Of a stretch of 64,000 nt of DNA, positions 22,445 to 33,200 are shown piece by piece; the first letter of the stretch is position 1, and every line of letters begins with the position of its first letter. Where the stretch lies: the NCBI GenBank assembly GCA_029215795.1, contig JARDYH010000007.1:19689763-19753762 (forward strand). Reading direction: 5' to 3'. The translations under genes and the position numbers were made by a program. The stretch comes from Anniella stebbinsi (lineage: Eukaryota > Chordata > Lepidosauria > Squamata > Anniellidae). The notes under the pieces were generated by a model. That model worked only from the letters and a program-made list of their open reading frames with translations, searched no databases and was not told the origin of the DNA.

Positions 22445-23164
22445 GCATTTAGTAGATGTATGTCTCGGACCATCAGAGACTCAGTTAGTCTCCAACTTTT
22501 GCAAAACTAGGGAGGTTGTTAAGCCCAATTATGGGTGGCTTTATACATCTTGGTGGATCACAAGTCATGAGCCTGATGGAAGAGAATCCCATCTTTCTTG
22601 AGAATACCAAACAAGCAGAATAAGAGTGCAGAAAGCTCAAGGACCACATATGCTAGTCTACCGCCTGCAGAGGTAAAGTTTGAAACGAAGAAATGAAAAT
22701 GGCCCATTTTTTAAGCTGACCCACTTTTAATTATATGGCTGAAGCTTTTGTGTGAGCTTTGGGAATTGGAATCGGACAACGGTTGCATTTTTCTGTAACA
22801 GCTTTGAGAATCATGAGCTCTGTGACCTCATGTTTATTTAGAACTGATGCTGCATGTTTGACACTGTATAACTCTCTCTCTCTCTCTCTCTCTCTAAAAC
22901 CATTGCACAGCAGAATACACAATGACACAAAAAGCAGAACTTGACAGTTTCAGGAGAGTACAAGTCCAGCATTTGCAAGTACAATAGAAATGTATTTTTT
23001 AAAAACCACTCTCTCACACACATTTATTTTATGTTAGGAGGGTAGATGCAATAGAATTATGGAAGAGTTACTGCAAACAATGTAGTCTGAAGCTATTCAG
23101 CCACAGGTATGGTCTTGTTTAATGAAGACACAACCATGGGCACTAAATCACAAAAACTAAGAAA
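22445..23164. other. mostly unrecognised; (CT)n
   Basis: (CT)n at about 22872-22897. Otherwise no repeat or coding signal recognised. Confidence 0.5.
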
Positions 23165-23285
23165 TCCCTTGCTAGATCAACCCAAGGGTCCATCCAGTCT
23201 AGCATCAGTATTTCAAACAGCCAAGATGCTTTCAGAAATAGGCAATGAAAGGAATTGGCTTTCCTCCATTGTTTATCTCCAGCAT
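23165..23285 (-). mobile_element. CR1-like LINE 3' UTR fragment, minus strand
   Basis: GCTAGATCAACCCAAGGGTC and CATCCAGTCTAGCATCAGTA parallel the copy at 26.76 kb. It is truncated by the L2 tail that follows. Confidence 0.55.
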
Positions 23286-23380
23286 TTATTAATTTATTTA
23301 TTGCATTTCTATACCGCCCAATAGCCGAAGCTCTCTGGGCGGTTTACAAAAATTAAAACCATTAAAACCATTCAAAATAT
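23286..23380 (-). mobile_element. L2-type 3' tail (family A), minus strand
   Basis: AATTTATTTATTGCATTTC, ATACCGCCCAATAGCCGAAG and CTCTCTGGGCGGTTTAC. This is a clean tail without coding sequence. Confidence 0.85.
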
Positions 23381-23694
23381 TTAGAGGTACAAGAAGAACC
23401 TATTGCACTGCAGATAACTTCTGCTCACAGTTCTGGCTGGCCAGCCATACCCTCTCCTAAAATACTCCATTCCGTTTCCCCTCCCCTTGGTTTCTCATTC
23501 CCTCGAACAGTCATTCAGGATTCTATGCCCACTGAGCATGCTCAGTTCTTATGGGGCTACTTTTGTCCTGCCCTCTCCTGGGCAAAGATGTTCTTATCTA
23601 TGCAAACTTTGGAATTGATACCTCCCTCCCTCCCTCTTGTGTGAGACTGGTGGATCCACGCTCAGAGAATGAGTTCATTATTAGTATGTAGGAG

Positions 23695-23816
23695 GGTTGG
23701 GTAATTTGTGGGCCTTCAAGTATTTTGGCTTACAACCCTGATCAGCCATAGCCAGCATAGCTAGGTGAGGGGAATTGTAGGCCCAAACTTCAGGATGGCC
23801 ACAAGTTGCCCACCCA
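23695..23816. mobile_element. small inverted-repeat element ('GGCCxTC..' type)
   Basis: GGGTTGGGTAATTTGTGGGC at the left and the complement of GGGTGGGCAACTTGTGGCC at the right, with GCCATAGCCAGCATAGC near the centre. This is the structure of a palindromic element common in reptile genomes. Relatives are at 32.65, 50.9 and 56.73 kb. Confidence 0.6.
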
Positions 23817-24388
23817 TATAAATAGGATGCTACCTTTCAACATGGAGATTCTATCTGGCTCTTGTGGCTAATAGTTGTTCATATTTCGGTTGCTGAGCTA
23901 AAGTTTCACAGAAAGCATTTTTTTTTCCTAAGAAAAATTCTGAGATGTTTCTTTTTCTCACCACCCTCTAAAAAGAAGTACAGAATTCCTGCAGAATTCC
24001 CTCTGAATATTTTCCATCATTTTTTTCTTTTTACAATGGCCACAATGCTCCCAACCCAATGATTTGGAATTACACTAGGTCGTTCAATTAATCTCAGTTT
24101 TTGGTTGTGGGTGCCATTTCCCTTGCACTGGGAGCTGTGGAGGATGCAAGATGGTGGCCAGGCTGTCAACACGGTTCCTGCTGTTGCCATTTGCAAAAAA
24201 ACTATTGTAGGATTTCTGCTCCCCCTTGAAAAAATTGGTGAAATGACCCCCACATTTGTCTGCCCACTAATAGGGTGGAGAAGTTTGCTCACCACTCTGT
24301 CCTGGCCACCTTCCTTATGGGGGACATGATAAGGAGGGGAGATGAGAAACATCTATAAAATTATCCATGGGATGGAGAACGCAGGTAG
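23817..24388. other. unrecognised sequence
   Basis: No repeat or gene signal recognised. 24017-24352 contains overlapping short frames on both strands without domains. Confidence 0.45.
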
Positions 24389-24393
24389 CAAAC

Positions 24394-24425
<32 letters not shown>
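24389..24425. repeat. (CT)n microsatellite, left part
   Basis: A CT array that continues at 24649-24678. The two parts are separated by the DNA element at 24426. Confidence 0.95.
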
Positions 24426-24648
24426 GGCTGAATTCGGACAACATGATAGTCAATGGTGGGGTAATAATCAACTTTACAGTTGTTCATCTAGGGGGTACTG
24501 CCCACACAACATGGTAATAAATAATCAACCGTGGTTTGGTTTAGGATCAGCGCTGAGTTGACTATGGCAGCATTCAGATGACACGATAGTCAATACAACT
24601 GACGATTGTTTCCCTCCCCAGTTGCTTGTTGTGTTGTCCAAATTCAGT
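24426..24648. mobile_element. GGCTCAG-ended DNA element inserted in (CT)n
   Basis: Left end GGCTGAATTCGGACAACATG; right end complement CTGAATTTGGACAACACAAC. It shares TGATAGTCAATGGTGGG, CACACAACATGGTAATAAAT and GATCAGCGCTGAGTTGA with the copy at 38463-38688. The right half carries an internal terminus (CATTCAGATGACACGATAG), so the element is dimer-like. It sits inside a CT microsatellite, so its short target duplication cannot be distinguished from the array. Confidence 0.75.
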
Positions 24649-24678
24649 CTCTCTCTCTCTCTCTCTCTCTTTCTCTCA
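24649..24678. repeat. (CT)n microsatellite, right part
   Basis: Continuation of the array at 24389-24425 after the inserted element. Confidence 0.95.
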
Positions 24679-24689
24679 TAATAAAGAAC

Positions 24690-25015
24690 CCTTGGAGATG
24701 TCCATTGAAACAGATTGACAGTAGATTCAGAGCGCATTTCTTCATACCATACACAATACATTTTTTGAATTAATTGCCTTAGGATGTGGTGAATGTCCAG
24801 GGCTCTGATGGCTTCAACAGGCAATTCAGCAAATTCATGGGATCGATGGCTCTTGGGCAGGACCAATGAAGATGTCCTCCATGTTCCATGGAGCACCTGT
24901 TGCGTAGACCCACAGCAGGAGAGGAATATTGCCTTCACACTCCATTGGGGGCTTCTTGGGTGCATTGGGTTGGCCATTGTGGGAGAGGGAATGGGGATGT
25001 TGGACTAGATCAGGG
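24690..25015 (+). mobile_element. CR1-like LINE 3' UTR
   Basis: CATTTCTTCATACCATACAC, TAGGATGTGGTGAATGTCC, AGGGCTCTGATGGCTTCAAC, AGCAAATTCATGGGATCGAT and GTTGGACTAGATCAG follow the order of a reptile CR1-type 3' UTR. It is the plus-strand counterpart of 26.76 and 59.8 kb. It lacks the GATCCAGCATGGC terminus and is cut at 25015. Confidence 0.6.
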
Positions 25016-25568
25016 GTGCAGATTGTCTGACCTGAAGGCTTAATCTGGCCATGGCTAGTTCAGAGCTTGAGATTCTATCACTGCCCTAAAAGATGCTCCA
25101 AGGCATAGCTCCAGTGGCTCATCACAGGGGGCAGCTGCAAACGGAACTACAGCAGGGGTAGGGAGCCTCAGCCTCAGTGTTCAAATCTGTCCTTCCTGGG
25201 TTCCAAACCTGGACCTCCAGGATTCCCCAGGTGGAAAGTCTGCCTTCTCCTGGTGCAACCCCCTTTCTTCTCCTTCCCTCTCATTTGGTGGTTTCCTGGC
25301 TATTGCGAAGTTACTCCCCCAATCGAAAAGGTCAAAATGCCTGCCCTAAGGTTTAGTTACTGGCAGTAAGAGCATTTTGTGCCCTCACTGGCATTTGTGT
25401 AGTTTTGGCCCTACTGATTTTTCGTTTAGCCCCGTCCACTACTGGAATGTGTTCTCCAAGAGTTTCTCCAAAGTAGAATTCGGCCTCAGTGGCCACGGAC
25501 TCAATGAACCTTTGGTCTAGCCTAGTAGCACTCTCTTTACTTCTTTATGCTCTCCATGAGTTTTTAAA

Positions 25569-25608
<40 letters not shown>

Positions 25609-26155
25609 TAATACTAATGAAGTAGTTAATAGCGCCACATTTTCTTCCATTCTGTTTCATGCTAGATGGTGGTGGAAGGAAGTGGGTAGTGTTAGTTTTT
25701 GTTTTCCAGATCTGCTTTTTTTTTTTTTTTTGCTATCAAGTTGATTATAATTTTGCAGAGTATGTACTTTTGGGCTAGGAATAACTAGGTTTCTTTTCCT
25801 TCCCTTTTGCAATTTCCAACCCACGTCCTAACATTCATCACTTAGGAGCATTATGTAGCCCCAGTTAGGCGGGAGTCGGCATCATAACAATCTGGCACTC
25901 GCATCTGACAAAATGTCATCCCTCCTGAAGTTCTAAAGTGGCAAACATTTATCTTCAGCTGAGCAAAATGCGATCATTTCCCCCTGCTTGATTCCCAGCT
26001 GCTTATAGATATTTTAAATATAAATGACACATCTCGTATTCGCTATGGTACAGCATCTACCAAGGGTTGTGCTCTCAGCAAGAGAGGAAAAACATAAGCA
26101 GCAGTAGCACTAGTATGTAGTAATAGTAATAGGCAGCAATAATAACAATAACAAC

Positions 26156-26158
<3 letters not shown>
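25016..26158. other. unrecognised, with (AAT)n and poly(T)
   Basis: (AAT)n at about 25567-25607, poly(T) at 25716-25731 and an AAT/ACA-rich tract at 26110-26158. No gene signal. Confidence 0.5.

Positions 26159-26197
<39 letters not shown>
26159..26197. repeat. (GA)n microsatellite
   Basis: A GA array of about 39 bases. Confidence 0.97.
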
Positions 26198-26199
<2 letters not shown>

Positions 26200-26754
26200 G
26201 ACAGATCAGTTTCACATGTATTCATTCCCAAATTGGATCCATTCCATCAATCTGATTTTTTTTAAAGCTGCACACAAAATATGCAGTATTTTTCATATAT
26301 TATTTTCACATGAAATAACTTTTTGTAACATGTCCCATCAAATACAAAAACCGTAAATTTGACTTTTTGGGCACTCACTCCATAGGAGCTACAGGTGGCT
26401 TTTTGACCCTTTAAACCATTTTTTTTAAATGGGTTGCCCTAAATTCAGTGGGACAGCATGGGTGATGGTAGCAGGGACAATACCAAGGGTGGTGGAGATG
26501 GTGGTGAGGCCAGGATAAGGGTCACCCATCCCTGCCCTAAACGTGAGGATAATGAAATCTAGCCATAGAAATCCAATGTGGCAACCCTCACGCAGAAGGT
26601 GGAAATGGTTTCTTTGAGGGCTTCATACACAACTTCAGGTGAAAGGTTGGAGGTTTAGAGCTTTCTGCTTTTGTAGTCCTCCGAGTCCTGCAGTGACCCC
26701 TTAAGGAGAACCAGGACAGCAATGACAGAGAGTAGCAAAGACACTATAGAACAA
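26198..26754. other. unrecognised sequence
   Basis: No repeat or coding signal recognised. Confidence 0.5.
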
Positions 26755-26905
26755 GAACAAGAAGAGCCCTGCTGGATCAGACCAAGGGTCCATCTAGTCC
26801 AGCACTCTGTTCCCACAATGGCCAACCAGCTGTCGACTAGGGACCCACAAGCAATAGCATCCTCCCACCATTGTCCCCCAGGTATCCTGGTGTGAGCAGC
26901 TTTAA
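26755..26905 (-). mobile_element. CR1-like LINE 3' UTR, minus strand
   Basis: The clearest copy of this family: GAAGAGCCCTGCTGGATCAG, ACCAAGGGTCCATCTAGTCC, CACAATGGCCAACCAGCTG and GGGACCCACAAGCAATAGCA. It holds the 3'-most ~150 bases in reverse. Confidence 0.65.
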
Positions 26906-28860
26906 AGCCTGGTCTACATATGCAAAAAGAAGGCAGGTAGTATGGACTGAATTATTTCAAGTTGCAAATGGTGTTGTTGGGTGGCTGAGCTAGGCTCCCT
27001 GCCAGAAGGCCACTGGCTATTTTAATTACCAGGGAGCATTGGTTTGGGGCACTGCAGGAAATTAAAATGGCAGTCTCAATACCGCCATACCATAAAATGA
27101 CTGCTCCCTACCTTGTCCATTCCCCGGCAATCCATGCGACCAATCCTGCCCCTCCTATTTTGTTTAATAAATTGTCCCTCCTAGGCAACATCCTAGCAGA
27201 ATACATTGTCCACCAAATCTCTCCCTCCCTTTCCATTCCTCCCCTTTTCCCCACCCACCTCCAAGCAACATGCTGTCACATCCTGGCGGCATTCCACTAC
27301 TGCATCCTGAAACACCAGTGAACCTGAGTGTGCAGACAGTGCAAGAATCAGAGTCATGACTCACCTCAGGGGGCTTTGGGCATAAAAAGGGAGAGAGTGC
27401 CTGTGATCATGCGCAGAGTGCCTTTCCCCTTACCATTAAGTAATCCCAGCATGCAAACACACATTTGTAATTGGCCATTCTGGAGCTGAGGGGATGACTT
27501 TTGAGTAGGCAACAAAGCCAGCAACTGCAGTTTTACCAATTTAAACCCCATTTTTTTGGCATGCAGCATCCTTCATGTGCCCAGAATGTTCCATTCATCA
27601 CCTCTTGTCTTTCCTTCACCCACGTCTTCCTATTCCATTCCCCACCAGTAGCCATAATTAATCTGGCACGGATCTGATCCTCTGACATGACCTTTCTAAT
27701 TATTTGTCTTATCTGGAAGACAAATGGCGTGATAACATAGGAGGTTATTGTCCTATTAAAACACCTATGTCTTAAAACTCACCATAAATTTTCTCTTATG
27801 GTCAATTATGTTCTGCTAATAGACCATCAAACCCCTCCTTATGCTAATGCTCTGTCTCATTTACATACAAGAAAAGATGAAAAAAATGCAGGAAACAGAT
27901 GATGAATCAATGAAAGTGGATGATATATAATGACTTTCTTTCTTTTTTTACAACAGCTGGTATGGTTATTCTACAAATGGCTGAAAATGCCATGTTACCA
28001 TTGTGCGGCTTTAATGTGGGTCATGGCACTGCACAATGTAACTTTTAAATCAAGGGGTAATAATCCAATCATCTGCAATGGAGCTGCTGCTGGTAAACTG
28101 TCGTGGATGATAGATTATAGGCATCCACTGTTGAAAAAGAAAAAAATCATTCCCGTAACAGAAGACTTGCAGCCAAACTTACATGTGATGCTATCACTAA
28201 CAACTGTATTAATTTTTAAATTCAATAGGAGGCACAGCAGCCTTAATTTTAATTGGGACCACACAGGGAGGGTGATTTAACCGTCCCCCTGTCACAGTCC
28301 TGAAGAAAACCATCCGCATGTTGTTATTAGCCTTAGAAAGAATGCTCTCATTCATGCCAATGTGAGCTTCACCATCCCCACCACCCAAACTCCCTCGCCA
28401 AGCCAAATAACTTGCACAGTGTGTGATTTTCATCAGCTTTAGAGATGAGGAGGAAAGGGTTACATTTCCCCTCCCCACAGGCCGTGACCTCAATGAAAAT
28501 GTGGCTCCAGTGCAGCCCCAATGAAAATGAGAGCCCCCCCTTCTGCGCCTGCTATACTTAAAAAAAACCTGACAAACTCACTAATGATGCTAGTGTCACA
28601 CATAATTTGGCCCTTAAACATTCGCTACCCGGATCAACGTGTTTCATGATCCAGCTGTTGGATTTCAGGATAAAAATCCAGAGTAACTCATTTTTTGCCT
28701 ACAAATGTCTAAGGATGGGGGAGTACCTAATTTGATACACATTTTAAGCCAACTGACCTAATTTGTACTTCCTAGAATTATGTGCCATTCGGAACACAGT
28801 TATTCTTTGGATTGAGCACTTGTCTGGATTTTGCAACACAGTTCTCAGATCATACATGGT
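26906..28860. other. repeat-poor block; candidate conserved noncoding DNA
   Basis: No repeat is recognised over about 2 kb. 27650-27880 contains clustered TAAT words (CCATAATTAATCTGG, CTAATTATTTGTC, GGTCAATTATG) and ATGCTAAT-type octamer-like words. Exonic structure (splice sites around a conserved frame) is not seen. Confidence 0.35.
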
Positions 28861-28990
28861 GCATGTTGGAAGTATCATGTAGCCATCCAGACCAATAGCC
28901 TCTGATAGCGTTTTCCTCCATGAATCTGTTTAACCCCCTTTAAAGCCATCCCAAACTTTCAGGAAACTGTAGAATGCATTTTGACACAAC
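28861..28990 (-). mobile_element. CR1-like LINE UTR fragment, 5' portion of UTR
   Basis: CCTCCATGAATCTGTTTAAC and CCCCTTTAAAGCCATCCC match the inner part of the family, as at 60.45 kb (CATCCTCCATGAAAGTATC, CCCCCTTTAAAGCCATT). Confidence 0.5.
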
Positions 28991-29231
28991 ACTACTTGGA
29001 ACACAGGATACTGGACTAGATGAGGTGTGAGTAACCTGCTCTTAGACGACAGATCCCATTAGCCCCTAACCGTATGTACTGGCTACAACTACACTTTTAG
29101 ACACCCTATTGAGATCAGAAAAGGTTAGAAGGAAGCTAGCCTACTTCCTTGTCCATTGAAAATCTAACTTTCTGCAGGGTTTTGTAAATGCATCCTGCAG
29201 GTTTTACATTTGCTTTTGTATCTGAGGTTTA

Positions 29232-29543
29232 GGTCTTTATCACACCTACCCGGTTTGCTTCTGTGGGTTCCCCCTCCATTTCCTATGTGGGTGTAGCCTT
29301 TTGAATCACACATGGTCGGTTTTGCTCTGTACCTCAGCTCAGTCTGCTGACCTTGCCTGAACTTGCCTGAAACGGACTTTGTCCGTTCAAGGTTAAATCA
29401 AAACAGAAACTAAAAACGGAGCACTCCATCGTCCCTCTCACGCAAGAACAGCGTGAGAGGGACGACGTCATGCGAGTTCCTTGTTGAAGATCTGGATCAA
29501 AGTCGTGGTGAGTGTACTTAAAACCGCACATGTGATAACAGCC
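29232..29543. mobile_element. non-autonomous DNA element with TTA flanks
   Basis: Left end GGTCTTTATCACACCTACCC; right end complement GGCTGTTATCACATGTGCGG. Both are flanked by TTA (29229-29231 and 29544-29546), which fits a PIF/Harbinger-type 3-bp TWA duplication. Length is 312 bp, with no coding capacity. It contains a perfect 14-bp hairpin at 29430-29464. Confidence 0.55.
29430..29464. repeat. perfect 14-bp hairpin
   Basis: CGTCCCTCTCACGC, a 7-base loop, then the exact complement GCGTGAGAGGGACG. It lies inside the DNA element above, off its centre, so it is an extra structure and not part of the terminal repeats. Confidence 0.9.
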
Positions 29544-29546
29544 TTA

Positions 29547-30253
29547 ATTGCTATCCAGTTTTCTTCATCAACCGGGACTCATGTGGCATTATCAGTTGGA
29601 ATGCTATTGGTTACGACTTTCAGAGCTCTCTGCCTGCCTTAAATGTTTGAGTTCATTCTGCCATATAAGTTCACACATTAGAAGTCTTCGGAATATTACA
29701 CAGCTGCACGTTATACTTAATTGATATCTGTTCTTTTCAGTTTAGATATAGGAACATCTGGCTTTTTAAAAAATTCCCTAGTAAAATCTCCCAAGGGTAC
29801 CAAAACCTGCTTGACAAAATACCTTAGTGATGAATCCTGCTTTAATAAATGTGCATTCTAGAGATGATTCATGGATTATGTGATTCCATTCAATTATTTT
29901 TCAAACAGTGCTTGCTTCATTTCATCAAGGATTTCAATCAACACTGACTGATTAATTACCATACCACTGGTAGCCTTTTTGTTTAATAAACACTCATAAT
30001 GAGCATGTTCAGTCTTGGCATATATAAATGTCACTGATATAAAACTGAACATCTAGTAAAAATGAGAGAGTGGGCACAAGGGCTGTTTTATAGCTGCCCT
30101 TGAGCAGGAATTTCTGCCAGTTTAAGCTCTAGTGGTAGGTAAAGAGGAAACAAGTTTGAGGGCTCCATACCAGTGGTAGGGTTCATGCTGCCAGTGTGAG
30201 GGGTTAGAGCTGCTGGTGGGTGGGGTTGGAGCCATGCCATATTCACACTCTTT
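29547..30253. other. unrecognised AT-rich sequence
   Basis: No repeat or gene recognised. Confidence 0.5.
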
Positions 30254-30458
30254 GGGCCAGTTCAGACGATACAGTAAGTCATGGTTCGGCTGCTAACCCT
30301 TTTGCAGCAAATGGTTAATTAGCATGTTTAAACCGTGTTTATGTAGGTACCATGGTTTGGAATGGTGCACACGATATGCTAAGTCATGATTCACATGATA
30401 CACTAAAGCATAATGTTTAGCTCAAAATGCTGGCTTAGCATGTCATCTGAACAGGATC
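30254..30458. mobile_element. diverged GGCTCAG-group DNA element
   Basis: Left GGGCCAGTTCAGACGATACA and right complement GATCCTGTTCAGATGACATG. The interior repeats TAAGTCATG and GATAC(A/G)(G/C)TAA motifs in both orientations. It is the most diverged of five copies with this terminal wording. Confidence 0.55.
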
Positions 30459-31483
30459 TTTCTCTCTTAAGAGCCTGGCGCTCCTATGAAGCTGGTTGAA
30501 TCCTTCACCTCAGGTGGTGGAGGGGGAGGACTGGTGGATTTTACACTGCCTCCAATCCCACCATGAGGACCTACTGCGAACAGCACTTCCAGTGGGCGCT
30601 CCAAAGATTGCCAATAACTGCTCTCCTACCACGGCATTTCCCGCAATGGGAAAGCAGGGCCAGTGGGGTTTTGTGACCACACTAGTCGATGCACCGGAGA
30701 GGCTCTTCTTAAGCTTTAGCTCCGACAGGTCTTAGAACTTCCCTGAACTTGGACAAGGAGGAATGCAAGGTCAGGGGATGACAGGCACACATAAAAAAAA
30801 ACCTGGGGTCCACATTCAGTCTATGGGTTTCTGCCTCTGGTGTATATGCACATCGAAATAAAGGTAATTATACCCAAGCACTCTGTGAGTTTATTGGCAT
30901 CGGGCAATAAACCACAACTGCGCTGTACGATCAAATAATTTCATAATCCAAACATGTTACATGCTCATCGGTAAAGTAAAATAACTGCAGACTGAACTCA
31001 TACAAAAATGGCCCCAAACAAAACAGATAGGTAGGGTTACAGGTAACCTCTGCCTAAGGAGGTGCAAGATAGTACGAAGTCATTGGTTAATTCTCCCACT
31101 TCCCTTTTTTATTTTGGGAAAATTTACACTAGAGCCCAATTCTTTTGTCAGGCATCCTAAAAAACCCCAACGATTGTTGCTCTGGAGGCAAACATCAATG
31201 AATACAGGATATGGTCAACTCTCTTGACAACATGATGAAGTGCCAGACGCAAATGCATAGCATTAGACTTGCAGGAGAAGGAGGAGGAGTTTGAATGGCC
31301 ACACGTATCATTTCTGCTTATAGTGACACAAGGAGTACAGTGCTGCAGTTGTGGTACCACTTCGTGGAGTCTGCACACCTTCAGAGCTTCACAGGATATG
31401 GGATTTAAAAAGAAAGCATGGAGTTATTCACAGCTCTGCAGCTGTGCAGGTGTAAGTCCTCTGTGAAAGGTGGACTCCTGCAT
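30459..31483. other. unrecognised sequence
   Basis: About 1 kb, no recognised repeat or coding signal. Confidence 0.5.
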
Positions 31484-31696
31484 GGAGGCTGGCAGCTCCA
31501 ATTTGGGTGGAGCTGTGAATCCATTCTGGATTTCAGTGAGGACCAGCCGGAATTCTCAAGGTGCTATTGAAGGTGCTGCATGCCACCCCCAAATTTGGTT
31601 CAGCACCTTGGATAGCTTGTTTAGAGCTCTGGCTGGCTCTGACTGAAAACCAGAATGAAATCCCAGCTCCACTGAAAGAAGAGCTGCCAGCCTCCA
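31484..31696. mobile_element. fold-back element ('GCTCC..CATTCTGG' family)
   Basis: Left GGAGGCTGGCAGCTCC, TGGAGCTGTGAATCCATTC and TGGATTTCAGTGAGGACCAG; right complement GGAGGCTGGCAGCTC, GGAGCTGGGATTTCATTC and TGGTTTTCAGTCAGAGCCAG. The arms are about 100 bases. The same inner words occur in both arms of the element at 52.95 kb, which defines a two-copy family. Confidence 0.7.
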
Positions 31697-32250
31697 CTGG
31701 ACATGTGGACATATGAATTAACAATAGCTAGGAGCTTATCCACCTCGTCAGGAGATGCTAAGGAGAATGTGCTGGCATTTGACTGCATTACGCTTATCTT
31801 CTTTTACTTTTCTATCCCAGCAGTATATTGAAGGCCAGGCACATTACAAGAATAATTCTGCCTGCTTTCCTAACTGTATATCAAATTCAATGCCTGTGCA
31901 AAGAGAGAGGGGGAAAACCCACCCACCAACCACTGGTCCCCCCACGCCCCAAAACGTTAAAGGGAATAAGGGATCCATTCCACAAACAGCAATTGTCATA
32001 CCAAACCAATTGCAGACTTTGATGTTCCCCTTATGACAGCAATTAAGCATATGGAGAGTTTAGTTTTCATCATCGGCTCAGAATGGAAGAGCAGATTCAA
32101 TCTAAACCTATAATAAAACTAAAATTGGTCAGAGATGTAACCCTGTAATATGCTTGGAAATTAGACGTTGTCTGCTGTTAGGTTTTGGCAGGCTTTGCCA
32201 TTGAAAGGATGCCATTTGGAACTGCTGGCAGGACAACCCACTGACCAGTA
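31697..32250. other. unrecognised sequence
   Basis: No repeat or coding signal recognised. Confidence 0.5.
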
Positions 32251-32252
32251 CA

Positions 32253-32254
<2 letters not shown>

Positions 32255-32291
<37 letters not shown>
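32255..32291. repeat. (AT)n microsatellite
   Basis: An AT dinucleotide array of about 37 bases. Tyr-Ile frames across it are artefacts. Confidence 0.97.
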
Positions 32292-32294
<3 letters not shown>

Positions 32295-32653
32295 TGTTTT
32301 TTTTGCTTCTCTAGCCAAATTACACCTTTGGAGGGAGAAACAGAAAGCAGGGCAAATAGCAGGTTTAGAATCCAGATGACTAGAGAAATTCCACCACAAA
32401 TATTGACAGGGCATATATAGGTAAGCCTCATGCACCCACTACAGAGAATACAAATGCCAGGGTGGTGGAAGAGATAGATAGGGTGAGGAATGCTCCTGGT
32501 TCAAGTGTGGGAAGCATGTAGGATCCCATTTGGGTTGTCTGAGAGTACCAGGTAAAAATGGAAGGGGATTATGAGAGATGGGGACGGAGGTGCATGAGAG
32601 ATGTTGATGTTGATAGATGTTGACAGATGGAGTTGGGACAGACTTCCTCTACG

Positions 32654-32718
32654 TGGTGCCCTCCAGATGTGCTGGGCCACAACTACTATGATTCCCAGCC
32701 AGCATGGCCAGGATGGGG
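32654..32718. mobile_element. half copy of small inverted-repeat element
   Basis: GTGCCCTCCAGATGTGCTGG, CCACAACTACTATGATTCCC and AGCCAGCATGGCCAGGATG, the left half of the element type also seen at 50.9 and 56.7 kb. Confidence 0.55.
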
Positions 32719-32927
32719 AAGGTTGAAGTAGATGGGAATGTGTGATAGTGAAGAACGATGGAGCAAGAAAAATCCCAAAAATCAATTCCGGTGGTCTTCA
32801 CCCACTCACCTGTTCCTGGTTGCCATTCCTACTTCTGCCTATCTGAAACAAACAGACCCCCCCTCCAGATGTATATGTTTTGTTTTAAATAGAAGATCTG
32901 ATTTTTAATGGTGTGTGTGTGTGTGTA

Positions 32928-33200
32928 GGGGCTCACATTTCCCCTGAAGGATGAGGTACGTAATCTAGGGATACTCGTGGACTCGGTGCAGAAGGATGCA
33001 TTAGTTGCCAGGCCTGCTTTTCATCAGCTTAGGCTGGCATGGTGTCTCCGGCCCTATTCACCAGGGCAGACATAGCCAGAGTGATACATGCCTTGTTTAT
33101 GTCCAGATTACATTACTGAAACATGCTTTACCTGGGCTACCCTTGAAGATGATTTGGAAAGTGTAACTGGTATAGAATGCAGGAACGAGGATGCTTATGG
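32928..33200 (+). mobile_element. L2/CR1-type reverse-transcriptase fragment
   Basis: Plus-strand reading gives FPLKDEVRNLGILVDSVQKD, then FHQLRLAWCLRPY. This aligns with LPLKDCVRSLGVLLDPSLQM and YYQLRLIRQLRPF of the copy at 59 kb. Frameshifts and stops follow. Neither end of the LINE is present. Confidence 0.7.

Noticed and set aside
29430..29464. Rho-independent terminator
   Set aside because: The stem is perfect, but there is no T tract and the sequence is vertebrate, so such a terminator has no meaning here.
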